A stretch of 64,000 bases of DNA from Phycisphaerae bacterium (GTDB taxonomy: Bacteria > Planctomycetota > Phycisphaerae > SM23-33), in the NCBI GenBank assembly GCA_030745875.1, contig JASLNT010000059.1, positions 140,564 through 204,563 on the forward strand, in the 5' to 3' direction. Made by a program: the position numbers and the translations under genes. The notes under the pieces are model-generated. The model searched no databases and was not told the DNA's origin. It saw only the letters and a program-made list of their open reading frames with translations. Every line of letters starts with the position of its first letter. The stretch's first letter is position 1. Below, in pieces: positions 35,801-44,118 of this stretch.

Positions 35801-36314
35801 AGCCCGGCAGCCGGTGGTGAGAATCTCGCAGACCCAGGCGGCGGCGTTCTGCAAATGGCTCAGCGCCAAGATCGGAAAGAACTGTGCCCTGCCGAGCGAA
35901 TCGCAATGGGAGTGGGCTGCGATTTTCGGAAAGTGCGACGAAAACGGTTACGCCGGCAAGGATTTCAGCAAGATCGCCAACCTGGCCGACAAGTCGTATC
36001 TGTTGAAGAACGCCAACAAGGAGATGCCGATGTGGCGGCCTTCGATTCTAAGCAGCGACGACGGAGCCAGAGTTTCGACGGATGTGGCGAAATACGCGCC
36101 CAACGAAGCCGGCGTTCACGACATGATCGGAAACGTCGCCGAGTGGACCACGAGCGCCTGGAAATCTCCGACGGGCTCGGCCGCGCCGCAGCTTGTCGCC
36201 AAGGGCGGAAGTTGGCGCGATCGACCCAAGACGGCTACTCCGTTTTCGAAGATGCCCGCACGAGCCGACATAAAGTTTGTCGACGTTGGTTTCAGAGTGA
36301 TTATCGAAGATTAG
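32811..36314 (+). CDS. secreted di-heme beta-propeller cytochrome (hydrazine synthase alpha-like) fused to an FGE-sulfatase-type domain
   Basis: A 1167-residue exported protein. ATG 32811 has AGGAG 8 bases upstream and opens a signal peptide. Residues ~150-560 are propeller blades (NYDACYCPDDSIIFVSTA, HDWHPTMLANGRVMYLRWDY, FSMNPDGTGQAAMYGSNSYW, IVGHHSGTQGGMFLFD) as in the hydrazine synthase alpha family. Two heme c sites follow, C610-IGCH and C660-VGCH, the second after FNREVQPVLDKF. From ~918 a formylglycine-generating-enzyme-like fold closes the chain (FVRIPSGSYVTGN, CALPSESQWEWAA, DMIGNVAEWTTSAW, KGGSWRDRP, VGFRVI). The active cysteines of true FGE are absent near the GGSW motif, so sulfatase activation is unlikely. 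It is followed 39 bases later by another family member. Periplasmic or surface electron transfer tied to carbohydrate processing is inferred. Confidence 0.75.
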   Translation: MLQSFTIRTRVSVLAFSVLALFAASATGAKPVKVGPKAGIAPTEVRFGWIRHEHQKPKVKSPRVKSNQTSPFRNNFDSLRLAIEDLTKTFGAKYSNGAKYLAQLARIEKAVKAGSAPIKPLADEFDALFHEALLANPLIDFDKLLFVDSNNPMTPRNWLSLDSIRGSTRAGGVSLKVLSPVSPDGKVTTLFIPPNNRNLIAVDLHWDAQKLLYTATGMSSRAHQLFEVDLPPKKDPKSGAFAVREIETIKYQDVSNYDACYCPDDSIIFVSTATMNGVPCIRGGSPIGNLYRRKPDGTIERLTNDQDHDWHPTMLANGRVMYLRWDYTDTPHAFNRIMFSMNPDGTGQAAMYGSNSYWPNCMFYPKSVPGSSTKFVASIVGHHSGTQGGMFLFDTARGTFESDGVVQQVPGYKKSVFPRIADGLGYREPKVTTTHPLSDKYFLAACWPGSGWSGKRQGIYLMDAFDNGLELCSIQGRSLLEPIPWKKRVRPPIIPDKTDPKATTGTVVLNNVYFGKGTAGVPKGSIKRLRVYSYNYAMRRMGGQSDRVGIDGPWDVRVIHGTVPVEDDGSASFTVPAMTPIAIQPLDAEGKAVQLMRSWFTCRPGEVLSCIGCHEDPNTVPQPQAVKAAKRSPSKITPWYGPVRGFSFNREVQPVLDKFCVGCHNAKTTKKLPSGRKIPNLTLREDVVITDTGSVKRIKKTSRPAKTLAQQIDDPVLYKDKFAESKGKSYGGAHFPPAYLELFRFARSATLESDLHMLTPYDYHADQTKLVQMLKKGHHGVRLDAEGWSRIVTWIDFNTPAHGTWAEITNPQFPKDYSKRRGELMKRYAGIDFDPETAEVPPAAAIEPIEPMKVSPPASIRDKFPAKVDAKSLAEARDSASGKLRTVTFDLSKDKEILEKKYAAILDPRKRPRLDPKTLKMTFVRIPSGSYVTGNVNGAEDEWGQRKVVVEEPFWIATTETTNELFNLFDPAHDSRLDSNERLHFGDGAIRGFPLNGARQPVVRISQTQAAAFCKWLSAKIGKNCALPSESQWEWAAIFGKCDENGYAGKDFSKIANLADKSYLLKNANKEMPMWRPSILSSDDGARVSTDVAKYAPNEAGVHDMIGNVAEWTTSAWKSPTGSAAPQLVAKGGSWRDRPKTATPFSKMPARADIKFVDVGFRVIIED

Positions 36315-36322
36315 AATCGCAC

Positions 36323-36331
36323 TGATATAAT
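36323..36331 (+). promoter_or_regulatory. putative extended -10 promoter between two propeller cytochrome genes
   Basis: TGATATAAT matches an extended -10 (TGn-TATAAT), 22 bases before the chosen ATG at 36354. It allows the second cytochrome gene to be transcribed on its own in addition to read-through from the first. Confidence 0.45.
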
Positions 36332-36353
36332 AGTCGGTAGAGGAATGATCGTG

Positions 36354-39302
36354 ATGACGACAACATTGTCCCGACGCCGGAGCTTGTCGGCATTGACGCT
36401 CGCCTCGGCGTGCGTCGCAGTGTTCGGCGGAGTATGCCTTGCCGGAGGACCGCCTACGAGACTCGAGATTCCCGCCTGGTCCTTCAATCGCGGAAACGCC
36501 CGCGTCGAAGCCAATCGGCAGGTCTACGCCGACTACCGCGACATGCATCCCAACCTGATGATAGTCGGCGGCCGGAGTCGTCCTTGGGAGGTCCAGTACG
36601 ACGTTGATATTCCGATCGACGCGACGTACGCTCTGAGCATCCGGTACGCCTCGCCTGAGTCCCGCCCGATCGAGATCTGGATCGATGGAAAGAAGGTTAG
36701 CGTCGGTTGTCGCGGCGCAACGGGCCTCGGCGGATCGGAGCCGTATCTGGATCGTTTTCCCAGGCACGATCGGCCCCGGTTGATGGAGAACTTTCACGGG
36801 GCTCGCTGGTCCGAGGCCTGCAAGCGATCGATTAGCGCCGGCAAGCACACGTTTAAACTCACCAGCAGGAATCGGCCGCCCGGGGTGCTGGCGTTGCGCT
36901 TGGATTCCTCGAAGCCTTTTCCCGCCAAGTGGAAGCCGACCGGTCCGGCCGTGATCGACCCGCAGAGCGGATCGCTTCGTTACAAGGCCAGACATCGCTA
37001 CAATCTGGCATACGGCCGGCCGGATCCCAAAATGAAGCTCGATAGGATCCCGCCTCTGCATCGCACGGGTTTCCTGCCGCCGGGAAGCGTGAACGTTGCG
37101 GCGTTAGGCATGGCGATCAAGGACGTAACCGCTGAATTCGGGCCGCGATATTCCAAAGGCTCCCGGTATCTCAAGCAGCTTGCCGAACTGGAGAAGAACG
37201 AGTCGGACGCCCAGGAAGGCGGACCCGAACAGTTGCAGGTGCTGCACGATGAATCCGTGGCGCTGAGGCGAAATGCGATGCTGGATCATCCGCTGCTGAA
37301 GTTCGACAAGCTGTTGTTCGTCAAGCGGCTGACCGACACGTCGGGGCACATCTACGAGGACCACTACGGCGGTAAGGTCATGGGCGGGAATCTGTGCATC
37401 CTCTCTCCTGTGGCGCCCGACGGCAAAGTCACCGAAATCGCACCGCAGCTTACCGGCGGTCGGTTCGGGCGGTTCGATCTGTCATTCGACGCAAAGCGCA
37501 TCGTGTTTACTTACAAGAAAGACGACAAGAGCAACTTCCGGATCTACGAGATCGGCGTTGACGGCAAGGGTTTGCGGCAGCTCAGTTTCGATGCTCCTGA
37601 TGAATCCAGGGGCGATATGCTTTACGGCTGCAAGTCCGGCCGGCTCGGCGTGGGGTACGACGACATCGATCCGTGCTATCTGCCCAGCGGTAAGATAATG
37701 TTCGCTTCGACCCGCACCCAGCGCGTGGTCTTCTGCCTGGGAACCAGCGTCACTACGCTGCATGTTATGGACGCCGACGGCAAGAATCTCCACAGCATTT
37801 CCGAAGGTCCGATCACCGAGATCGATCCGTGCGTGATGGACGACGGCCGCGTGATTTACATGAGATGGGAATACGTCGACAAAGGTTTCGGCAACGTGCA
37901 GAGTCTCTGGTCGATGCATCCCGACGGCAGCCATACCGAGCACGTTTACAAGAACAACGTTGTCCTGCCCGGCGGGATGGTCGATCCGCGCAGTGTCCCC
38001 GGCAGCGGCAAGATCGTGACCATCGCCACGGCGCACTGCGGCCTGTCGGTCGGGCCGGTCGTGCTCCTCGATACCCGCAAGACCCGGCGCGGCGCCGAGG
38101 CGATGACCAACATCACGCCGGAGATCGCTCTGCCGGGCATGTTCTGGCATCGTCGCACAACGCGGTACGGATACTTCAAGGAGCCTTACCCGCTGTCGGA
38201 GAAGCTGTTTATCGTGGCTCACAGCACCAGCAAAAACATGACTGAGCCCAAGGGCTACGGGCTCTACGTGCTGGACGCCTGGGGCAATCGCGTCGAGCTC
38301 TATCGCGATCCGGAGACATCCTGTTTCCAGCCGGTCCCGCTGCGAGCCCGCCGCAAGCCCACCGAGATTCCCTCGGTGGTGGGAGCCCGCGCGAAACTCG
38401 CACAACTCGACAAGACCAAAGACCGGAAGCTTGCGACGCTGTTCATGCAGGACGTTTACCGCGGGATGGGCGGAATCAAGCGCGGGCGGGTGAAGTATCT
38501 GCGGATCATGGAGGCGATGGCCTTACCGTGGAAGTCGGCGCTGCGATCGCGACAGCAGGGCGATGCGGCGGACCTTCAGGCCTCGGCCGTGAGTTTCATG
38601 GGCGATGTTCACCTCAAGAAGGTCTTCGGCGTCGTGCCGGTTGAAGAGGACGGATCGGCGTATTTCACCGTTCCGGCCCGCAAGAATTTATACTTCCAGG
38701 CTCTCGACGCGGACTACATGGAACTCCAGCGGATGCGGACATTTGTGAACATGATCCCTGGCGAGAAGAGGTCGTGCGTGGGATGTCACGAACTGCGGCG
38801 CGAGGCTCCTGTCGCCGGCAAGGGGTCTCCGCTGGCGCTTAAGCACAAGCCTTCGCGCATAACCCCCCAGCCAGGCGACACCGCTCCGCGAATGGTGCAC
38901 TACCCCCGCGACATTCAGCCGATCTTCGACAAGCATTGCATCAAATGCCACAGCGGTGCGAACCCCAAGGGCGATCTGGATCTGTCCGGCGAGTTGACCA
39001 GACTGTGGAATCGCTCTTACGAAAACCTGGTCAACAAGGAGTTGATCAGCTTCCTGTACGGCTGTATCGGAGAGGCCAATGTGCCCGCGGAGATGCCGTT
39101 GACGTTCGGGTCGCATCGCAGCAAGCTCGTCGATCGCATTCGCAACAAGCCGTGCAAGTCGAACCTGACGCGCGAGGAGTTCATCAGGATCGTCACCTGG
39201 ATCGACGCCAACGCTCCGTATTACGGTACGCACCGGGGGAAGAAGAACATCAAGTGGAAAGAGTACGCAGATTTCAGACCTCCGCCGCCAACGGGCAAGT
39301 GA
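36354..39302 (+). CDS. secreted di-heme beta-propeller cytochrome (hydrazine synthase alpha-like) with N-terminal CBM-like domain
   Basis: A 982-residue exported protein. ATG 36354 is preferred (AGAGGA nine bases upstream); an ATG nine bases earlier abuts the ribosome site. After a signal peptide with an SRRR start, residues ~35-195 form a beta-sandwich like a carbohydrate-binding or PA14-type module (WEVQYDVDIPIDATYALSIR, HTFKLTSRNRPPGVLALRLD). Residues ~270-700 are the propeller (FDLSFDAKRIVFTYKK, IDPCYLPSGKIMFASTRTQ, IDPCVMDDGRVIYMRWEYVD). Two heme c sites follow, C808-VGCH and C862-IKCH, the second after PRDIQPIFDKH. Unlike the neighbouring paralogue there is no FGE-like domain. The pair is probably one operon. 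Function is unknown; the order propeller, heme, heme is shared with hydrazine synthase alpha. Confidence 0.74.
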   Translation: MTTTLSRRRSLSALTLASACVAVFGGVCLAGGPPTRLEIPAWSFNRGNARVEANRQVYADYRDMHPNLMIVGGRSRPWEVQYDVDIPIDATYALSIRYASPESRPIEIWIDGKKVSVGCRGATGLGGSEPYLDRFPRHDRPRLMENFHGARWSEACKRSISAGKHTFKLTSRNRPPGVLALRLDSSKPFPAKWKPTGPAVIDPQSGSLRYKARHRYNLAYGRPDPKMKLDRIPPLHRTGFLPPGSVNVAALGMAIKDVTAEFGPRYSKGSRYLKQLAELEKNESDAQEGGPEQLQVLHDESVALRRNAMLDHPLLKFDKLLFVKRLTDTSGHIYEDHYGGKVMGGNLCILSPVAPDGKVTEIAPQLTGGRFGRFDLSFDAKRIVFTYKKDDKSNFRIYEIGVDGKGLRQLSFDAPDESRGDMLYGCKSGRLGVGYDDIDPCYLPSGKIMFASTRTQRVVFCLGTSVTTLHVMDADGKNLHSISEGPITEIDPCVMDDGRVIYMRWEYVDKGFGNVQSLWSMHPDGSHTEHVYKNNVVLPGGMVDPRSVPGSGKIVTIATAHCGLSVGPVVLLDTRKTRRGAEAMTNITPEIALPGMFWHRRTTRYGYFKEPYPLSEKLFIVAHSTSKNMTEPKGYGLYVLDAWGNRVELYRDPETSCFQPVPLRARRKPTEIPSVVGARAKLAQLDKTKDRKLATLFMQDVYRGMGGIKRGRVKYLRIMEAMALPWKSALRSRQQGDAADLQASAVSFMGDVHLKKVFGVVPVEEDGSAYFTVPARKNLYFQALDADYMELQRMRTFVNMIPGEKRSCVGCHELRREAPVAGKGSPLALKHKPSRITPQPGDTAPRMVHYPRDIQPIFDKHCIKCHSGANPKGDLDLSGELTRLWNRSYENLVNKELISFLYGCIGEANVPAEMPLTFGSHRSKLVDRIRNKPCKSNLTREEFIRIVTWIDANAPYYGTHRGKKNIKWKEYADFRPPPPTGK

Positions 39303-39370
39303 ATCGGAGGCTCGGCGATCATGGCGCGGTGTTGGGACTTACTCCACCGGTCGACAACTCGACAAGAAAC

Positions 39371-40534
39371 TCAACGGTTCTTCCGCCGTTGGCGGCGGTA
39401 GATGCTGGGGGTGACGCCTTCAATGCGTTTGAAGACGACCGCCATCTGCAACGAGCCGGCAAACCCGAATTCATGTGCGATCGACTTGATCGGAGCTTTG
39501 GTCTCGACGAGTTTGCGCTTGGCCCGCTCGACCCGCAGGCGAGCAATTTCGGCGGCGATTGACCGACCGAGGCGCTTGCTGAACCGACGTTCGAGCGTGC
39601 GCCTGGCTACGTGCAGATGTTCGGCTACGTGCCCCACGCGGATCGGTTCGTGCGAGTGTTCTGATATGAATCGCAGTGCGGAGGCGACCATCTCGTCTTC
39701 GACAGCCAGTGAGTCGCTCGATCTGCGAGGTATGAGTTCCCCCGGCGGAATGAGGATTGGCTCTCTCGGCGCCGCGGAGCCTCCCATTATCTCATCGAGC
39801 AGTTCGGCGGCTTGGTACCCGACCCGCTCGTAGCCCAGATCGATACTGGTAAGCGACGGTTCGGGATGGTTGCAGATCACGGTTTCATTATGCGTGCCGA
39901 CCAGCGCTACGTCTTGCGGGACGTTCAATCCCCTGCGATCGCACGCGCACGCCACGTGTCTCGCCAACAGATCATACGATGTGTTCAAGCCCGTCGGACC
40001 GGACCACTTATCCATCCACTCATCCAACTTCGCGGTGAACTTACGCCAGTTTGCATCGTTGTTGGGATAGCTGGCCGAGACCATCAGCGAGGGGCATGAA
40101 AACCCCGCTTTGCCCAGCGCCTCGCGGAAGCCTGAAAGTTGTTTTCGGGGGCCTCTCTCTCGCCTGCGTCCAAGAAAACCGAAGTGTTCGAATCCTCGGG
40201 CCAGCAGATGCTCTGCGGCCATCATTCCGGCTGCTTTGAAGTCCGGTACGATCAGCGGCGCTTCGGTTACCGGCGAATTGTGCCAGACGTTGACCAGCGG
40301 TACGCCTGCGGTTTGGGCTGCGGCCGCCAGTCGGGGAGTCGCCCGCCCGATGATCCCGTCATACGCCGCTTTGGATTGGTTCGATTCGAGCGTCAGTTCG
40401 GGATACTCGTCCAGAATGAACTTCCAACCGCCTTGCTCCTGCGCGTAGCGATGCGCCCCGGCGAACACTTCGTGATGCCGCTTGTAAGGCCACTGGAGAT
40501 CAATCGCCATCGCCACCGATCTTCTCTGAGCCAT
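39371..40534 (-). CDS. xylR: XylR-type transcriptional regulator (LacI-like sensor plus AraC DNA-binding domain)
   Basis: A 387-residue regulator. ATG 40534 has AAGGAG seven bases upstream. Residues ~8-265 are a periplasmic-binding-protein-like sugar sensor (VAMAIDLQWPYKRHHEVFAGAH, GIIGRATPRLAAAAQTAGVPLVN, LTSIDLGYERVGYQAAELLDEIM), and ~280-385 two AraC helix-turn-helix motifs (IRVGHVAEHLHVARRTLERRF, IKSIAHEFGFAGSLQMAVVFKRIEGVTPSIYRR). E. coli XylR, with the same layout, activates xylose genes. Its gene is divergent from a six-gene sugar/sulfatase operon starting at 40816, which it most likely controls through the 280-bp gap; it converges on the preceding cytochrome gene. The ligand is unknown. 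Confidence 0.88.
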   Translation of the reverse strand: MAQRRSVAMAIDLQWPYKRHHEVFAGAHRYAQEQGGWKFILDEYPELTLESNQSKAAYDGIIGRATPRLAAAAQTAGVPLVNVWHNSPVTEAPLIVPDFKAAGMMAAEHLLARGFEHFGFLGRRRERGPRKQLSGFREALGKAGFSCPSLMVSASYPNNDANWRKFTAKLDEWMDKWSGPTGLNTSYDLLARHVACACDRRGLNVPQDVALVGTHNETVICNHPEPSLTSIDLGYERVGYQAAELLDEIMGGSAAPREPILIPPGELIPRRSSDSLAVEDEMVASALRFISEHSHEPIRVGHVAEHLHVARRTLERRFSKRLGRSIAAEIARLRVERAKRKLVETKAPIKSIAHEFGFAGSLQMAVVFKRIEGVTPSIYRRQRRKNR

Positions 40535-40592
40535 CTGCAATCTCCTTCGCGACAATACGATAACGCGGCGAGTGGAAACGGTCTATTTGTAG

Positions 40593-40715
40593 GATCAGTA
40601 TTATGGCGTAAATAGCACATGGATTGCCGCAAAGAAAGCAAATTATGCGATAGGCCGCCGCTACATCGGCGACGCCTTCGCCAAATCAATGGTTGAACTG
40701 ATAGAAAAACAGTAG
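40593..40715 (+). pseudogene. remnant of a coding sequence, possibly the C-terminus of a DNA methyltransferase
   Basis: After a stop codon at 40590-40592 there is an uninterrupted 40-codon stretch without a start, ending in TAG at 40713-40715. It reads like the end of a real protein (NSTWIAAKKANYAIGRRYIG, then AFAKSMVELIEKQ), resembling the closing part of type-II DNA (N4/N6) methyltransferases, GSGSTxIAAKKxGRRYIGID. The rest of the gene is gone. It lies in the gap between xylR and the divergent operon, so the gap has seen insertion and decay. The homology is judged by eye. Confidence 0.3.
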
Positions 40716-40750
40716 ACTATGGGAAATGAGATGTGATGTGGACGAAACTA

Positions 40751-40802
40751 GGGGACATGACCTGAATGCCAGGCGTAGCGAAGCATTTGGAATCGTGTCC
40801 CC
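40751..40802. repeat. compound inverted repeat in the leader of the 40816 gene
   Basis: GGGGACA (40751-40757) pairs with TGTCCCC (40796-40802), and inside it AATGC (40765-40769) pairs with GCATT (40783-40787). The structure ends 13 bases before the cytochrome ATG. It could be a REP/MITE-like insertion or an RNA hairpin controlling the operon. Confidence 0.45.
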
Positions 40803-40815
40803 AGACCGAAGGGAA

Positions 40816-43800
40816 ATGATGAGAGAATCTTACGCACATAAGCCAATCGCCCCAACGTCCGTCTGTCTTCCCATCGGCCTACTGGTCTCGTTCGTGCTGT
40901 TCTTTGCGGTGTCGCCGACCGCCGCCGTTCGCGCCGATGACACAGTGGTGAACGCCAAAAGCGCCCTACAGGAACTTTCACTGTTCAATCCGGACGCCAT
41001 GGCCCGGGCGATCAAGGACCTAGCCAGACGATATCCGGATCGCTTTGATGAGGCTAAACTGCTTGCGGAGTTGAAGTCGCACGCCTCCGGACTCAAGAGT
41101 GCAACTGCGGCGATGAAGAAGAAGGGCGCCAAACCGAGCGCCGCAGCTCGGGCAATTCTTGATTTCAAGCGCCGGGTTCTTCTGTCGAATCCAGCGGTCG
41201 ATTTCGATCGATTTCTCACCGTTCAACGGAACCGGCCCGGGACGACCTCGAATTGGCTGATCAACACCGCGATTCCCAAAACCGGCTGGACCGGGGCGAT
41301 CGGGATCGCGTCCCTCAAAGGCAAGTTCGAGCCGCTGACAACTTCGAAATCTTTCATGGGCGATCTGAATCTCCATTTCGACGCAGGCAAGGCGTTGTTT
41401 TCATCCATCGCCAAGAACAGCACATGGCAGGTGTTCGAACTGAACATACAGGGAAAATCCACTCGCCAGGTGAGTTCCAGCAAACACGCCGATATCCACA
41501 ATTTTGACGCCTGCTACTTGCCCGACGAGAAGATAATCTACGCTTCGACTTCCGGGTTCCAGGGTGTTCCCTGCATCGGGGGCGGCGGTGACATCGCCAA
41601 CCTCCACGTGATGAACGCCGATGGCGCGGGGATTCGCCGCCTGGCGTTCGACCAGGAAAGCAACTGGAATCCCTATCTAATGGAAAACGGGCGCATCATG
41701 TACCAGCGCTGGGAATACACCGACCTTTCCCACTTCTGGAGCCGCATCCTGTTCACCATGAACCCCGACGGAACCGATCAGCGGGCGTACTACGGAAGCA
41801 ACTCGTGGTGGCCTAACAGTCTGTTCTACGCCAAGTCTGTGCCCGGTCAGCCGCATGTGTTCACCGCTGTTGTCAGCGGTCATCACGGCGCAAGGCGTTC
41901 GGGGCAACTGGTCATGTTCGATGTCTCCAAGGGTCGCAACGACGCTGACGGAGTCCTGCAGGCGATTCCCGGATATGGAAAACCGGTCAAGCCGATTGTT
42001 ATCGACAAGTATTTCAACGGTCAGTGGCCCAAATTTCTCCATCCCTATCCGCTGAGCAGGGATCTTCACATCGCGGCCGTGCAGTTGAACGCAAAGGATC
42101 GTTTCGGTATCTACCTGGTCGACATCTTCGATAACATCTTGCCCCTGAAGCGATCGGCGTCGCATCATTACCTTGAGCCGATTCCGCTGCGAAAGCGGAC
42201 CAGGCCGCCGCTCATTCCGCAACGTGTTGACCTGAAGGCCACCGACGCGACTGTGGTGCTCTCAGACGTCTATTCCGGTCCGGGCCTGGCCGGGGCGCCG
42301 CGCGGCTCGGTGAAAAAGCTGCGGGTCTTTAAGTACGAATTCTCGCCCCGCGGGTTCGGCGGGCACGCACAGGCCGGGATCCAGAGCGGCTGGGACGTCA
42401 AGGTGATTCTCGGGACGGTCGACGTTGAGAAAGACGGCTCGGCGATGTTCCAGGTCCCGTGCAACACGCCGCTTGCACTACAGCCTCTGGACGCAGACGG
42501 CAAGGCCCTGGCCCTGATGCGAAGCTGGATGACGGCCATGCCGGGGGAAGTCCTGTCGTGCATTGGATGTCATGAAAGGCCCAGTGATGCTCCGCCGAGC
42601 AAGCCGGCGATCGCCTCGCTCAAACCTCGCCAGACCATCAAACCCTGGTACGGACCAACCCGAGGGTTCTCTTTCCTCCGCGAAGTCCAACCAGTGTTGG
42701 ACAAGTATTGTGTCGGCTGTCATGACGGTAAGAAGAAGGATCGCATCAATCTCGCCGACGCGTCGCTGGGGCGTTTTGGCGATCACAATTTCATGCAAAA
42801 CGCCATGCCGCGATCTTATTTTGAACTTCAGATGTTCGTTCGACGCCCCGGACCGGAGGGGAATCTCCACCTGCTGACACCGCTGAACTACCACGCCAAT
42901 ACGAGCGAACTGATCCAGATATTGTCGAAGGGGCACCATAACGTCAAGCTCGACGCCGAAGCATGGGACAGGCTGATCACCTGGATCGACCTGAACGCCC
43001 AGGCTCACGGCAGCTATGGCGAGATGCGACTGTCGAGCCGGTCCCGGAAGGCCATGGAGCGACGGGCTGAGATTTACAGGGAATACGCCACGGCGCTGGA
43101 AATCGAATCCGAAGTGATCCTCAAGCCCTACAAGAAGACAGAGACCTTCATCACGCCGAAGAAGACTCCCGCGCCGCCAGCCGCTCCCAAGCTGACCGGT
43201 TGGCCGTTAGAGGCCAAATCCAGCGATGTGGAAGTTCTCGATCTGGGCGATGGAGTTAAAATGGAGGTCGTCTCGATCCCGGCTGGGAAGTTCGTAATGG
43301 GCGCCAACGGCGAGTCACCGGATGAGCGGCCGATGCATGTTGCGACGATCGACAAACCGTTCAAGATGGGAGTCACTGAGGTGACGCTGCGGCAGTATCG
43401 GCAGTTCGCCAGGGATCACAAGAACGGATTGTACAGCAAGCCGGGCGTGGTGATTCGATATGGGTTTTCCATGGATAAGGAGACCTATCCGGCCATTCGG
43501 GTCTCTTGGGACCAGGCTAACGCCTTCTGTAAGTGGTTGTCGAAGAAGACGGGCAAGAGAGTCTCCCTGCCGACCGAATCACAGTGGGAATGGGCCTGTC
43601 GGGCGGGAACCGACACGCGAACGTCATTTGGCGATGACGTTGCGAAGTACCCGGGGTTTGCGAACATGTCGGACCCGACCTCAGACAATAGGCGCACCAA
43701 GTACATGCCGTCGAATCACTGGACGCTGGCCCAGAAGAACAAAATCTCGGCCGACAAGGCGCATTGCCTCAATAATGTCGGCGCTTACAAGGCCAACGCT

Positions 43801-44028
43801 TTTGGGCTCAAAGATATGCACGGGAACGCGGCCGAGTGGACTCGCAGCGAAATGCGGGCCTATCCTTACTCTGACCTGGACGGTCGCAACGCATTGCGGT
43901 CCGGTCGGAAAGTGGTGCGGGGCGGATCCTGGAACGATCGCCCGGTGCGCTCTACATCAAGCTACCGTCTGTCTTATCCGAGCTGGCAGCGCGTTTACAA
44001 TGTCGGATTCCGGATTGTCATGGAATAA
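40816..44028 (+). CDS. secreted di-heme beta-propeller cytochrome (hydrazine synthase alpha-like) fused to an FGE-sulfatase-type domain
   Basis: A 1070-residue exported protein, closely related in layout to the one at 32811-36314. Two adjacent ATGs (40816, 40819) follow GAAGGG; the frame upstream runs through a hairpin and is not used. A signal peptide ends near VRADDTVV. Propeller blades occupy ~120-540 (NFDACYLPDEKIIYASTSGF, NWNPYLMENGRIMYQRWEY, MNPDGTDQRAYYGSNSWW). Heme c sites are C582-IGCH and C632-VGCH. From ~805 an FGE-like domain follows (MEVVSIPAGKFVMGANGESPD, SLPTESQWEWACRAGT, DMHGNAAEWTRSE, RGGSWNDRP, VGFRIV) again without the FGE active cysteines. It is the first gene of a run ending at 52278 that includes a sulfatase and esterases, with XylR divergent upstream. 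A role in redox chemistry on sulfated sugars is speculation. Confidence 0.76.
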   Translation: MMRESYAHKPIAPTSVCLPIGLLVSFVLFFAVSPTAAVRADDTVVNAKSALQELSLFNPDAMARAIKDLARRYPDRFDEAKLLAELKSHASGLKSATAAMKKKGAKPSAAARAILDFKRRVLLSNPAVDFDRFLTVQRNRPGTTSNWLINTAIPKTGWTGAIGIASLKGKFEPLTTSKSFMGDLNLHFDAGKALFSSIAKNSTWQVFELNIQGKSTRQVSSSKHADIHNFDACYLPDEKIIYASTSGFQGVPCIGGGGDIANLHVMNADGAGIRRLAFDQESNWNPYLMENGRIMYQRWEYTDLSHFWSRILFTMNPDGTDQRAYYGSNSWWPNSLFYAKSVPGQPHVFTAVVSGHHGARRSGQLVMFDVSKGRNDADGVLQAIPGYGKPVKPIVIDKYFNGQWPKFLHPYPLSRDLHIAAVQLNAKDRFGIYLVDIFDNILPLKRSASHHYLEPIPLRKRTRPPLIPQRVDLKATDATVVLSDVYSGPGLAGAPRGSVKKLRVFKYEFSPRGFGGHAQAGIQSGWDVKVILGTVDVEKDGSAMFQVPCNTPLALQPLDADGKALALMRSWMTAMPGEVLSCIGCHERPSDAPPSKPAIASLKPRQTIKPWYGPTRGFSFLREVQPVLDKYCVGCHDGKKKDRINLADASLGRFGDHNFMQNAMPRSYFELQMFVRRPGPEGNLHLLTPLNYHANTSELIQILSKGHHNVKLDAEAWDRLITWIDLNAQAHGSYGEMRLSSRSRKAMERRAEIYREYATALEIESEVILKPYKKTETFITPKKTPAPPAAPKLTGWPLEAKSSDVEVLDLGDGVKMEVVSIPAGKFVMGANGESPDERPMHVATIDKPFKMGVTEVTLRQYRQFARDHKNGLYSKPGVVIRYGFSMDKETYPAIRVSWDQANAFCKWLSKKTGKRVSLPTESQWEWACRAGTDTRTSFGDDVAKYPGFANMSDPTSDNRRTKYMPSNHWTLAQKNKISADKAHCLNNVGAYKANAFGLKDMHGNAAEWTRSEMRAYPYSDLDGRNALRSGRKVVRGGSWNDRPVRSTSSYRLSYPSWQRVYNVGFRIVME

Positions 44029-44118
44029 CCCAATGTGAGGTTCAGCTCGTTCAGCGCGCCGCATGATATGGACAGGCGGAGTATTTGGGATCGGATCCGC
44101 GGATCGAAGGAATATGTG

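Noticed and set aside
35565..36311. FGE-like domain as an active sulfatase maturase
   Set aside because: The cysteines expected near the GGSW motif are absent here and in the paralogue at 40816-44028.
40180..40200. A GTTCGAATCC stretch resembling a tRNA T-loop
   Set aside because: No acceptor or anticodon stems fit around it, and it lies inside the xylR reading frame.
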